From Asterella californica (Eukaryota > Streptophyta > Marchantiopsida > Marchantiales > Aytoniaceae): DNA of 64,000 bases. This document shows, piece by piece, positions 1 to 10,071 of this stretch. A program made the translations under genes and the position numbers. The DNA lies in contig JAYKYS010000005.1 in assembly GCA_036924285.1 (NCBI GenBank), positions 21,550,001 to 21,614,000 of the forward strand, read 5' to 3'. Numbering within the stretch: position 1 is the first letter of the stretch; every line of letters starts with the position of its first letter. Below the pieces are notes generated by a model. The model searched no databases, was not told the origin of the DNA, and saw only the letters and a program-made list of their open reading frames with translations.

Positions 1-202
1 AAACCCGCGCGTATAACTACTAAGCTTGGGTCAACGGTACCATCGATGTTGGGAAGATGACATGGCGCGCAATTACGCACATGGTCCTTCCACACAACAC
101 CATCACGGCCCTCTAACATGAGTACTCTAGAAGATAACACCTCTCGCACTCGTAAAATAGTGCACCTTGTGATCACATCCAACGTCGTCGGTGTGGTCTG
201 CT
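1..202 (-). pseudogene. Copy B post-integrase tail, just before the PHD region
   Basis: On the minus strand this stretch encodes a tail with the short motifs LRVREVL, LMLEGRD, VVWKDHVRNC and NIDGTVDPSL. The same segment is at 28245-28440 in copy A, where it leads into a PHD finger. The frame is open to the window edge, so copy B's PHD finger should lie just to the left, outside the window. It is cut from the rest of copy B's integrase at 202 by the H insertion, and the integrase resumes at about 21507. The role of this linker is unknown. Confidence 0.75.
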
Positions 203-1241
203 ATGGTGCCCACAAATTACAAGATTCACGAATTTTTAAAATTTTTAAGATTAATAACTTGTTTGTATAACTGAAGAAGCGTTGTTACTTAAGATTACTG
301 CTTCCTTAGACAGAAGATGATCTTATGAGCTTTTTAATAAGAAGTTGACTTCTTCGGAAGACGACCGTCTTCCGGGAAACGTCTTCTCAGTTGCGTCTTC
401 GGAAGACGGGAAGACGGCGGAAGATGAGAAGACGGCGGAAGACACCTGTCTTCCGGAAGATAGCGACCGCGAAGGTCTAACCACGAGTTTTCAGGTAAAA
501 CAGTAGGTGTACCTACTAGGTCACACACATGTGGTAGGTAGGTTAGGAAAGACACCTAGGGTCAAAACCCCTAATCTGCGGAGAAGATGCATAGGAAGCG
601 CATTAGCGCATTCCAACTTCCCGCAGCATAGCGCGCTTGAGAAGATCGATTTACGAGAGTAGGCTTCGCGAATGAACATCGAGTGAGCATCGAGAGAGGA
701 ATCGAGTAAGGAGAGGACCAGTTGGCAGCTAGGCGAAGGGCGAGACTGAATTGCTGAAGCACGGAAGGCAAAGAGCGAAGGCGTTTCTGTGAGCTCCCGA
801 GAAGCTGACATTGGAGAATCGCTGAGTAGAATCGAAGGTGGAATTGGAGCGTGGTCAGAAATTGACAGCGGAAGCAGTCGTGTGAAGTCGCATTGGAGCT
901 AGGACCAGAGCTAGAAGCGCGCGGGAGGTCGAAGGCAACTCGGGAAGCAGAAGAAGACTGTAGAGGTTCTTCTCCACGTTCTTTCCTCTTCCCACTTCTT
1001 CTCGCCTTTGTCTGGTGTTCCCCGCGCTTCCCTGGTTGTGTGCAGGCAGTCATATCGATTACCTCCACCCCCATTCTTTCTATTGAGACATTGGGTGCGG
1101 AAGCGTTGCCCAATTTCTGTCAGACATCTTCCTACTTCTTCCTAAGTTCAATTCGAGCTTCCCTACACCTCGTCCCCAAATTGACGATCTCAGCTACCAA
1201 TTTTCCTACCCTACTACCCCTCTACACCCGAAACCTCGAAC
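203..1241. other. Left arm of H, no convincing gene
   Basis: This arm has an AT-rich start (203-340), a dense GAAGAC/GTCTTC block (about 340-470), then about 700 bases with no ORF I would call a gene. Open frames exist on both strands at 571-1246, but none shows a recognisable domain. G2 inserted after base 1241. Confidence 0.5.
345..470. repeat. GAAGAC/GTCTTC hexamer cluster
   Basis: At least eight copies of GAAGAC or its complement lie within about 120 bases, several joined head to head as GTCTTCGGAAGAC. The same motif recurs through the right arm of H in coding and non-coding parts. Confidence 0.8.
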
Positions 1242-2025
1242 TGTGACCCTCAAGCTTGCTACCGGTCCTGTCTCTCACCCAAGGTAAACCTCTGATGGCC
1301 TGTGAGGGGGCGCATCATGGAACTAGGAGGCCTCGACTAAATCCAACTCTCAACATTCTCATATCTCTTCCTCAATGAGAACGAGAACTCTCATGAAGAC
1401 GCAGAGATGAAAAACACGCCCTTTATAGATATGGCCTAACGGCTTCCAAATACAAGGCAAAGGGAGGATGAGAGGTCACTCCACAACCCCTCTATTTATA
1501 CTACTGCAGATTTACCATGGTAACTACTTGTAAATCTGATTTACTGCAATTTACCGAGACCAAGTCAAAGGTAAAAGTCCTAAGTCAAGAGTAGATTTCT
1601 CCTCCTTTGACTCTACTCTAATAATTAGGATCCTTCTAGAAGTATAAATGAATCTTTGAAAGGAATCTCGGATTGCTCCTTACAAGACAAAATACTAACA
1701 CATAATTGAGTCAAAAAGGTCAACAACCCTCTTGATTGTTTGACCCTTAAGTCTCTACAACCAATAAAAATCAGTCACGCATAAGACAAGAGTGTATTAT
1801 TCACATCCTTGTCATTTTATGCACAACCAAACAAAATAGTAGTTCTCACACTTTAGAATATTCTAATATTCTGTCCTCAAATACCTCCAACTCTAACTGT
1901 GACTACTCCTAGTTATTTGTCACTAACTTAGAGTATGGTCTAGCCTTGGGATTTATTTAGAAGACTCACCACACATAGTTATAACTATCCATATATTTAC
2001 TACTATGCAACCCCTAGATGTTACA
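1242..2025 (-). repeat. G2 3' LTR
   Basis: It reads TGTAACATCT to GGTCACA on the minus strand. The polypurine tract CCGGGGGTAAA lies beside it at 2026-2036. A TATA-like TATAAATAGA lies at about 1491-1500. Confidence 0.9.
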
Positions 2026-2037
2026 TTTACCCCCGGA

Positions 2038-2448
2038 CTAAGTTTTCACTCCGTCCTCGGAGTGAACGACGACTTTCCTTTGATGAAAGAGCTTGAGCTT
2101 GTCGTGATTCACCCGGTCAAACCTCTGTCCTCCTAGCTCTTTCAAGTCGTATGTAAAATTACTCCACACCTTCTCGACGATGAAAGGACCAAAGTAACGT
2201 GGAAGGAACTTCTTCCTAGCTCTCTTATACCTAATGGCATCAAAAAGCATTACCATATCTCCTTCCTTGAACGGCTTCACTTCTCTCTTACCGAGACGCT
2301 TGTCGTAATATTTCTTCTGACGTTCTTGCGCCTTCTTCATCTGAACCATTGCCACCACTCGTGCTTCCTCCAACTCCAATAGTTGCTCTCTTCTAGACTT
2401 CTCGGCTGCTGTTCCAGTCGACCTCTTTAACCTCTTATGGACTGTCAC
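2038..2448 (-). pseudogene. G2 integrase C-terminal domain, severed by G1
   Basis: This is the last part of the G2 polyprotein. It contains a coiled stretch rich in E, K and R (EKSRREQLLELEEARVV) and the GPY/F-type module RYFGPFIVEKVWSNFTYDL, which follows the catalytic core in Ty3/Gypsy integrases. The first codons are shared with G1's LTR edge, because G1 inserted at 2442. The N-terminal remainder resumes at 10072. A closely similar module ends the intact G1 polyprotein near 9000-9250. The frame here is undamaged. Confidence 0.88.
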
Positions 2449-3241
2449 ACCACAAGTATCCCATTATTTGTGTGTATGCTTATATACATTTCATTAAGTA
2501 TGACTATCTTAAAGGTTACTCTAGTTTGAAGATCTAAATTTAGAGTGATCAAAAGTAGTCATAACTAGCTGAGATAGTTATAACTAAGTTGAGGAAACTA
2601 TTAGAGGTTCCACTATGGCACTATAGGACAAGTGCGGAGCTCTAAATATGCTTTCCAAAAGTATGTAACTTTGTTGACCATCGCTGATTGGATGCATGAT
2701 GAAAAGTCATGCACAAAGATCTAAAGATGCTCCTCAAAAGACGTATTAGTGTGTTGTCGTCTTTCGACTGGATAGCGTGGAAAGTTAACACTTTACAAAA
2801 GCTAAAGTAGGAGAATCTCTTACTTTAGTAAAGTAGAACAAGTAATGTGTGTGCTATTCTTGAGTCTTAGTAGCCTTTAGAAGTTTTACTATTTTGGATT
2901 GCGCACTTACCATGAGGTAACGTAACTTAGTGAAAGTTACCACGGTAAGAAGTTGTAGAGTATATAAGGAGGAGTTGAGAAGGTGGAAGACTCTCATTTT
3001 TCCTGTCTATAAGTAAAGTGAGCATTGGAGACCTTGGGAGTCCTTGAGTACTATGTGATGCAATGTGGAGGGCGGGGTTAGAACTTGTGTGCAGGAAACG
3101 CTATTAGAGGGACCGATGTGACCATACGGGTCAGAGTGTTGAGTGAAGTGAGCATGGGTATGATAGAATCTTCGTAATTAAGGTGCACTAGTAATCCTAG
3201 TCATCTGAGGTACCCCTGGGTGAGAGACAGGCCGGCTTACA
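2443..3241 (+). repeat. G1 5' LTR
   Basis: 799 bp, TGTCACACC...GGCTTACA. A TATA box TATATAAGG is at 2961-2969, about 280 bp before the LTR end, placing transcription start near 2990. Confidence 0.93.
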
Positions 3242-3244
3242 TTT

Positions 3245-3263
3245 TGGTTCCGTTGCCGGGACC
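3245..3263 (+). promoter_or_regulatory. G1 primer-binding site
   Basis: TGGTTCCGTTGCCGGGACC begins 3 nt after the 5' LTR, in the expected position. It resembles the TGGCGCCGTTGCCGGGGA site of Athila-type elements. The priming tRNA was not identified. G2 has nearly the same site. Confidence 0.8.
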
Positions 3264-3832
3264 TCGATACAAAGATTCGTATGTAGTCGTTAGTACAGTT
3301 CATGTCTGTTTTCGAGCATGAGTTCAGAACCTTTGTACATACACCATGTTATAGAGGGCAAGATAAGCTTTCCAATAAGCTTGATATCTCCGAGAGATCA
3401 ATTGTGAGGAGAGAGTTATGTCTTTCGGAAGTTAAGGGGGTTTTTCGGTATCAAATAGTGAGCTCTCGGGAAGGAGTTTACAGTCATTTTCATATTTTCA
3501 GTTTTTAGAGTTGGACCTTGAAATCTTCCATGCTGATAGCTTGCAAGATAAGCTATCTAGGCACCCAAATCATGCGTGAATTGATCGAGTAGAATTGGAG
3601 TTATGGCATTCGAAGCGAAGGGGGGTCAAATCTGTTATATCGCTTGCTGAAGTAAAAGAGTGAAAGAATTACAGAATTCTTGAGAGGGTTATGTTCGATC
3701 TCTGAGGCTCAGGGTTGACAAGTTAAGCTTCTACTTAGTAATGTGAGAGATTGTTAAGCGAGAAGATAGTCGAGTGATAAAAAAGTGTCAAACAAACTAT
3801 AGAGCGAGAGAGATGTATGACAGATCATCGTC

Positions 3833-4297
3833 ATGGAAGGACAGCCAGAGTGGAAATTGAGGTTGAGCAAGATCCCTCAAGGCTATGCGGTGATAGTTAC
3901 CGCTGATCTGGCGAAAGGAGAATTTCGACTAGAATTTGAGGAAGAAGCAGAGAGTAGTCGTAAGAACCAGGAGAAGAACTCGAGGTGCTTTTTGTGTGGA
4001 GAAGAAGGACATAAAGTGAGCAAGTGTCCTACAAAGAATAGACTTTTGCGTGAGCGAAGAGGGTTGGTCGACTTAAGCTTACACATAGGTCCTTCTTCCC
4101 CTAGACAAGCCGTCATTGACCCTACAACCTTTTGTCCTAGATGTGGAGTGGATGGGATTCCAGTTGAGCACGAGTGTAGCGCAGTGGTTGCTTTGCTAGA
4201 AACTGTAGCCGAAGGTCTGGAGAGAAGGTTGAGTGTAGAAACGGAACGAGTGAAGACCTCTAGCGAGGATGGAGATAGTCTATCACACGAGAGATAA
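3833..4297 (+). CDS. G1 accessory protein with two zinc-type motifs
   Basis: This 154-codon ORF lies between the primer site and gag, ends 135 bp before the gag ATG, and starts at ATG 3833. Residues 44-60 hold a CCHC zinc knuckle (CFLCGEEGHKVSKC). Residues 102-116 hold a second cysteine motif (CPRCGVDGIPVEHEC). The middle is basic and the C-terminus acidic. The CCHC knuckle suggests RNA binding, but the polyprotein has its own knuckle, so this is an extra protein. G2 keeps a homologue in the same place with both motifs (14756-15181), which argues for a conserved role. I do not recognise the family. It could be a nucleocapsid-like helper or a packaging or silencing-related protein. Confidence 0.75.
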   Translation: MEGQPEWKLRLSKIPQGYAVIVTADLAKGEFRLEFEEEAESSRKNQEKNSRCFLCGEEGHKVSKCPTKNRLLRERRGLVDLSLHIGPSSPRQAVIDPTTFCPRCGVDGIPVEHECSAVVALLETVAEGLERRLSVETERVKTSSEDGDSLSHER

Positions 4298-4432
4298 GAT
4301 GACCATGAGGGTCAAACTTATTCCAACCTTTGGAGAGGAGAGAGCTCAACGGGGAAATTGTGGATTGCGGTGAAGTGCGATCTTCACATCTGCAAGCAAT
4401 ACCTTGAGTAAGAAGAAGAAAAGAAGAGAAGA

Positions 4433-7400
4433 ATGGGGAAACTTCCGGTGTTTTACGGAAAGGATGGAGAAGACGTGGAAGGATTTGTGAGGGACTTCAA
4501 ACGAGCATGCATCGGCAATGGAGATCGAAAGAAGAGCGAGTGGGTAGGGTTGATACCTGAATTTCTTGAGAATTCTGCATTGACATGGTATGAGGATAGG
4601 AAGAAGAGAAGCGTAGTGGGGACTCCAGTTGATACTTGGGAAGTATTGACGGAGGCTTTAATTGAAACTTTTCTTCCTGATGAAAGTTACGAGAAGTTAA
4701 TGGTAGAGGTAACTTACCTCAAACAAGGAGAGAAAGAGAAAGTAAGGACTTACGCCGAGAGGGTGGAGAAATTAGAACAAAAGTTTCGGGTGGTTTTACG
4801 AAAGAGTGGAGATGTAGTAGAACCAACGATGGTGGGCATTGGAGCAATGCTCACAAAGAATTTTATTGGGGGATTGAGGCCGGAGATTCGAACGCAAGTG
4901 CGGTATGAGAGACCAACTTCGAAGGCTGATGCAGTGAAGATCGCAACCAAGATGGAAGAGAGTCTGGATGGAGACGACTTGCAACCAATGACTGTTGGGA
5001 CAGCATGTGGAGATATGCAAGGGCCGATCATGCCAACTCTAAAGCCTGCGAGTGTTCCGACTGTTCGATTTCAGAATCTGACTCCGGTAGCTCCTACGAG
5101 TGCGGTTACAGTCACTATACCATCTAGATCTGTTACTCCCGACTTTCGTGATGAGTTGAAAAGTTTGACAGAGTCTCTGGCAGATTTGAAGATCAATATG
5201 GTGAATTTGTTGCAACACCGTAGTCCAAATGTTGGAGGAGGCTCACGAGATTATGGGAACTATCAGTCTAGAGGTGGACCACCGCAAGGATCACCAAGTA
5301 ACTACACGAACCAAGGATGTTTTACGTGTGGAGGATCACATTTCCAACGTAATTGTCCAAGTCGTAATGGTGGAACGGCGGATGGAGCTTCAACTTCACA
5401 AAGCAAGGACAAGGGTGTAGCGTGCATTGACATCTTGGAACCACGAGATGTACGAGAAGGTTTTCAATCTGTAGAGCTGTTGGCTCAAGAGAGGAAGAGG
5501 ATGAGGACGCATTTCGACGAAGGAGAACCAGTCGTGATGGAAGATTCTCCAAGTCAAAATACTCGGAGTAGCAAATCTTCTTCAAAAACCAAAGAACAGC
5601 GGAAGAAATTGGGAAATACTGATTTCACAATTTCGATGGAGCAATCAAAATACAATGTGGTGGAAGACGTGGGTAAGCAACGAGCAAACATTACTGTGGG
5701 ACAGTTGATTGCTCTGAATCCTTCGGTGAGGAGAGAACTTCGTAGCGGTCTAAGCTCCCGACGAGGTCGGAAGAAGAAGGTAAATCCTTCTACTGTCGGT
5801 GTGAGTGCTTTAGATGCTAGTGAAGGAGAGGTGTGCAACAAGGCATCAAAAGTAGAGGCTCGTATCAATGGGAGAGATGTCTCAGATGTTCTTGTCGATG
5901 GAGGATCGGCAGTAAATGCCATCTCAGAACGACTCATGAGGAAGTTGGATCTAGTACCAACTCGTCCTTCTAGTATCACGGTGGGCATGGCTAACAGACA
6001 GCGAGTTAGACCATTGGGAGTGCTGGAGAGAGTTTGTGTGTCAGTAATGGGAGTGCAAGTAAACATGACATTTCAAATCTTGAAAGAGTCAAGTTATGAA
6101 ATGTTACTCGGAAGACCTTGGCTTCGAGCAGTACATGCAACGGATAACTGGCACAAAGGTTATTTACGCATCGGACCGAATCACCACCGGATCAAAGTTC
6201 CATTGCTCGGAGATCAAGTTGGGACGTCAGAATCGGATCGACCCACATCGGACTACTGGGAGTCAGAAGTTGTTGATACTACTTCTGATGTAGGTACCAA
6301 TTCTTCAGATTCAGAATCTGAAAATACATCGTCAGAAGAGGAGAGAGAAGAACGAAATGTGGGTGTGAATGTAGTGGATCTTTTTCCGTCTCCGGAAGTG
6401 CAAAGAGATCGAGACAAAGAACCGTTGACTCCCGAGGAGGTGGAGAGAAGAATTGCCACCTTACGTTATGGATCGAAGGTTACTAAAGAGGAGAAGAGTT
6501 GTTTCGAAGAGATCTTTCGCAAATACATTCATGTATTTGCATTTAGTTACAAGGATCTGAGGGAGGTCACACTGGAGCAGCATCGCATCGAGTTAGAGAA
6601 GGAAGTCAAACCGGTGCGACAGAAGCAACGAAGAGTGAGTCCTCCAATTGCGGATCTGGTGAAAGAAGAGATCGAGAAGCTGCACACTGCCGGGTTCATT
6701 TACGAGGTGGAGCATTCTGAATGGGTATCACCCATTGTTATCGTAAAGAAGAAAAATGGCAAATTGAGGGTGTGTGTTGATTACAAGAAGCTCAATGCGG
6801 TCACAAAGAAGGATTATTATCCTCTACCTTTCATTGACGAGATCTTGGAAGAAGTGGCGGGAAACGAATGGTACAGCTTTGGAGATGGTTATAGCGGATA
6901 TAACCAGATCAAAATTGCACCAGAACATCAACACCTGACCACTTTCACTACTCCGTGGGGTACGTTTGCATTTCGAGTCATGCCATTTGGTTTGTGTAAT
7001 GCTCCTGCGACGTTTCAAAGGTTTATGAACAAAGTGTTCGAACCTTTTCTAGGAAAGTTTGTGAGAGATTTTATAGATGACTTTTGTGTTTATGGGAGTA
7101 AGGAGAAGCATTTTGAGCACCTTGTGAAGGTCTTAGAATGTTTAGATGTAGCAAATGCATCTCTCAATCCGGAGAAATGTATTTTTGGGTGTGAGGAAGG
7201 GTTACTCTTGGGTCATATCATATCCAAGGACGGCATTGCCGTTGATCCAGAGAAGGTGCAGAAGATCTTAGAGCTCCCTTTTCCTAGTACTCTCACTAAG
7301 CTACGACAGTTTTTAGGTATGGTGGGGTATTATCGAAGGTTTATACTCTCGTTCTCACATAAAGCGTATACTTTGACTGTATATCTGAAGAAGGGAGTAG

Positions 7401-9259
7401 ATTACGTGTTGATTTTAGGAGATGAAGAAGCTCTAGCCGCCTTTGAGGAACTGAAGAAAGCTCTTACTTCAGCTCCGATCTTGGTTAAGCCCGATTGGAA
7501 TAAACAGTTTATTCTATATACGGATGCTTCAAATATAGCAGTAGGATGTACTTTAAGTCAGTATGATGTTGAAGGTAGAGATCATCCTATCGCATATGCT
7601 AGTCGGCAAATGGTCAAGGCAGAGAGAAATTATTCTGTGACAGAGAGAGAAGGATTAGCAGTGATCTATGCTTTGAGAAAATTTCGACATTATCTCATAG
7701 GAGGCAAGTTCACTATCGTTACAGATCATAAGGCATTGAAGTACATCTTCAATAAACCTATGGTCGAAGGACGATTAGCAAGGTGGAAGCTCTTATTGTC
7801 AGAGTACGACTATGAGATCTGTGATCGACCGGGGAAGAAACACGCGAATGCAGATTTGTTATCTAGAGCTTACGATGGGGATGGAGAGGAGCCGGTGGAT
7901 GACACCTTTCCTGACGAAGATTTGATGGTCTTGAGCAACTCTATTATCCCAATAGAATATCAAGAAATTTGGGATTTTGTTACGGAAGGTGTCTATCCAG
8001 ATGGGATGCGGACCAGAGAGAAGAAGGCACTGGTGAAACAAAGTCAACCTTACTCGGTGGTGGAAGGTGTGTTATTCCGTGAAGGAGTTGATGGGGTCCT
8101 GAGAAGAGCTGCGAGCAAGGAGGAGTCTCTACGACTCATGGAAGAATTCCATGACGGTCCAGTATGTGGAGGACATTTCGCAGGCAAGTTGACGGCTCAT
8201 AAGATACTCGATGCGGGATATCACTGGAGGGGGATGTTTAGAGATTGCTTGACGTATTGTAAAACCTGTGATGTTTGTCAAGCTTTCGCTATCAAATCTA
8301 GTGTTTCCACTCCTCTTAGATCTATTCCGGTTCTTGGACCTTTCGAGAAATGGGGAATAGATTTTGTTGGGCCTTTGAATCGCACCCCTCGCAACAATAA
8401 GTATATTGTTGTAGCCACAGATTATCTTACGAAGTGGGTAGAAGCTAGACCTCTTGTAACTATTGGAGAAGTTGAGGTGGGTAGATTTCTGTACGAACGG
8501 ATCATTACTAGGTTTGGATGTCCTCTGGAGTTAGTTTCTGATAGGGGTCGAGAATTTGTGAGTGGTATGACTACTGCTATGTGCACCCACTTCTCCATTT
8601 CTCAGAGGGTTACTACTTCATATAAACCTAGTTCAAACGGTTTGGTAGAGAGGACAAACTTTACCTTGTGTCAAATGTTAGCAAAGGATGCTGACATGGA
8701 AGGGGCCAAACACAACTGGGACAAGCGTCTTCATGCGGTTCTATGGGAGTATCGTACAACAGTGAAGACGTCTACGGGATATTCACCTTTCAAGATGGTG
8801 TATGGGTTGGAATCAAGATTACCAATCCAGTTCGACCTAACCACCTTTCAAACCTTGCAAGCTGGACTGAAGAGAAAGGGTGGTCCAATAGCTGAGAAAG
8901 AGAGGGGAGAAACCTTGTTGGAGCTGGAGGAGAATAGAGACGACGCAGCTCAACGAATTGAGATGGCTCAGCTACAACAGAAGAAGAGCTATGACAAACG
9001 CTTGGCGAAGAACAAAACGAAGTTACAGCCATTTCAAGAGGGTGAGTGGGTGATGTTATGGGATGCTATTAGGCACAAGCGAGTTCAAAAGAAATTCTTA
9101 CGTCGATATTTTGGACCTTTCATCATCTCCAAAGTATGGAGTAATGGCACCTACGATCTTCAAGAAAGGAGTGGTACGTTCTTCGACCGAGTGAACCACG
9201 ACAAGCTAAAGAAGTTCCATCAATGTGATACTTCACTCCGAGGACGGAGTGAAAATTAA
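4433..9259 (+). CDS. G1 Gag-Pol polyprotein
   Basis: A single 1608-codon frame starts at ATG 4433. The order is: gag core (about residues 1-180, LTWYED and TFLPDESYEKL); CCHC knuckle near 296 (CFTCGGSHFQRNC); aspartic protease near 487 with a DGGS active site (VLVDGGSAVNAIS) in place of the commoner DTG/DSG; RT with catalytic FIDD near 880; RNase H starting at LYTDAS near 1028; integrase with an HHCC zinc domain near 1240-1280, a DFVGP aspartate near 1310, SDRGREFVS, and a downstream glutamate in SSNGLVERTN; C-terminal GPF module (RYFGPFIISKVW). No stops or frameshifts interrupt it, so Gag and Pol are made as one protein. There is no chromodomain. By family it copies element RNA to cDNA in particles and inserts it into nuclear DNA. 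Confidence 0.95.
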   Translation: MGKLPVFYGKDGEDVEGFVRDFKRACIGNGDRKKSEWVGLIPEFLENSALTWYEDRKKRSVVGTPVDTWEVLTEALIETFLPDESYEKLMVEVTYLKQGEKEKVRTYAERVEKLEQKFRVVLRKSGDVVEPTMVGIGAMLTKNFIGGLRPEIRTQVRYERPTSKADAVKIATKMEESLDGDDLQPMTVGTACGDMQGPIMPTLKPASVPTVRFQNLTPVAPTSAVTVTIPSRSVTPDFRDELKSLTESLADLKINMVNLLQHRSPNVGGGSRDYGNYQSRGGPPQGSPSNYTNQGCFTCGGSHFQRNCPSRNGGTADGASTSQSKDKGVACIDILEPRDVREGFQSVELLAQERKRMRTHFDEGEPVVMEDSPSQNTRSSKSSSKTKEQRKKLGNTDFTISMEQSKYNVVEDVGKQRANITVGQLIALNPSVRRELRSGLSSRRGRKKKVNPSTVGVSALDASEGEVCNKASKVEARINGRDVSDVLVDGGSAVNAISERLMRKLDLVPTRPSSITVGMANRQRVRPLGVLERVCVSVMGVQVNMTFQILKESSYEMLLGRPWLRAVHATDNWHKGYLRIGPNHHRIKVPLLGDQVGTSESDRPTSDYWESEVVDTTSDVGTNSSDSESENTSSEEEREERNVGVNVVDLFPSPEVQRDRDKEPLTPEEVERRIATLRYGSKVTKEEKSCFEEIFRKYIHVFAFSYKDLREVTLEQHRIELEKEVKPVRQKQRRVSPPIADLVKEEIEKLHTAGFIYEVEHSEWVSPIVIVKKKNGKLRVCVDYKKLNAVTKKDYYPLPFIDEILEEVAGNEWYSFGDGYSGYNQIKIAPEHQHLTTFTTPWGTFAFRVMPFGLCNAPATFQRFMNKVFEPFLGKFVRDFIDDFCVYGSKEKHFEHLVKVLECLDVANASLNPEKCIFGCEEGLLLGHIISKDGIAVDPEKVQKILELPFPSTLTKLRQFLGMVGYYRRFILSFSHKAYTLTVYLKKGVDYVLILGDEEALAAFEELKKALTSAPILVKPDWNKQFILYTDASNIAVGCTLSQYDVEGRDHPIAYASRQMVKAERNYSVTEREGLAVIYALRKFRHYLIGGKFTIVTDHKALKYIFNKPMVEGRLARWKLLLSEYDYEICDRPGKKHANADLLSRAYDGDGEEPVDDTFPDEDLMVLSNSIIPIEYQEIWDFVTEGVYPDGMRTREKKALVKQSQPYSVVEGVLFREGVDGVLRRAASKEESLRLMEEFHDGPVCGGHFAGKLTAHKILDAGYHWRGMFRDCLTYCKTCDVCQAFAIKSSVSTPLRSIPVLGPFEKWGIDFVGPLNRTPRNNKYIVVATDYLTKWVEARPLVTIGEVEVGRFLYERIITRFGCPLELVSDRGREFVSGMTTAMCTHFSISQRVTTSYKPSSNGLVERTNFTLCQMLAKDADMEGAKHNWDKRLHAVLWEYRTTVKTSTGYSPFKMVYGLESRLPIQFDLTTFQTLQAGLKRKGGPIAEKERGETLLELEENRDDAAQRIEMAQLQQKKSYDKRLAKNKTKLQPFQEGEWVMLWDAIRHKRVQKKFLRRYFGPFIISKVWSNGTYDLQERSGTFFDRVNHDKLKKFHQCDTSLRGRSEN

Positions 9260-9272
9260 GTCTGGGGATAAA
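9259..9272 (+). promoter_or_regulatory. G1 polypurine tract
   Basis: AGTCTGGGGATAAA sits directly against the 3' LTR and overlaps the end of the gag-pol stop region. It would prime plus-strand cDNA synthesis. Confidence 0.75.
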
Positions 9273-10071
9273 TGTCACACCACAAGTATCCCATTATTTG
9301 TGTGTATGCTTATATACATTTCATTAAGTATGACTATCTTAAAGGTTACTCTAGTTTGAAGATCTAAATTTAGAGTGATCAAAAGTAGTCATAACTAGCT
9401 GAGATAGTTATAACTAAGTTGAGGAAACTATTAGAGGTTCCACTATGGCACTATAGGACAAGTGCGGAGCTCTAAATATGCTTTCCAAAAGTATGTAACT
9501 TTGTTGACCATCGCTGATTGGATGCATGATGAAAAGTCATGCACAAAGATCTAAAGATGCTCCTCAAAAGACGTATTAGTGTGTTGTCGTCTTTCGACTG
9601 GATAGCGTGGAAAGTTAACACTTTACAAAAGCTAAAGTAGGAGAATCTCTTACTTTAGTAAAGTAGAACAAGTAATGTGTGTGCTATTCTTGAGTCTTAG
9701 TAGCCTTTAGAAGTTTTACTATTTTGGATTGCGCACTTACCATGAGGTAACGTAACTTAGTGAAAGTTACCACGGTAAGAAGTTGTAGAGTATATAAGGA
9801 GGAGTTGAGAAGGTGGAAGACTCTCATTTTTCCTGTCTATAAGTAAAGTGAGCATTGGAGACCTTGGGAGTCCTTGAGTACTATGTGATGCAATGTGGAG
9901 GGCGGGGTTAGAACTTGTGTGCAGGAAACGCTATTAGAGGGACCGATGTGACCATACGGGTCAGAGTGTTGAGTGAAGTGAGCATGGGTATGATAGAATC
10001 TTCGTAATTAAGGTGCACTAGTAATCCTAGTCATCTGAGGTACCCCTGGGTGAGAGACAGGCCGGCTTACA
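9273..10071 (+). repeat. G1 3' LTR
   Basis: 799 bp, apparently identical to the 5' LTR. The 4-bp duplication GGAC follows at 10072-10075. Confidence 0.93.

Larger units (their letters stand above)
2443..10071 (+). mobile_element. Gypsy element G1, complete and apparently intact
   Basis: This complete 7629-bp Ty3/Gypsy element has two 799-bp LTRs (2443-3241 and 9273-10071) and the 4-bp duplication GGAC (2439-2442 and 10072-10075). The LTRs start TGTCACACC, end GGCTTACA, and show no difference on reading them side by side. It has a primer site at 3245, a polypurine tract before the 3' LTR, an accessory ORF and one uninterrupted gag-pol frame. It interrupts the integrase of its relative G2 in opposite orientation. 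Everything needed for autonomous movement appears present, so it is probably a very recent insertion. Confidence 0.95.

Noticed and set aside
3302..3508. 68-codon ORF in the G1 leader
   Set aside because: No motif, no counterpart in G2 at the same place.
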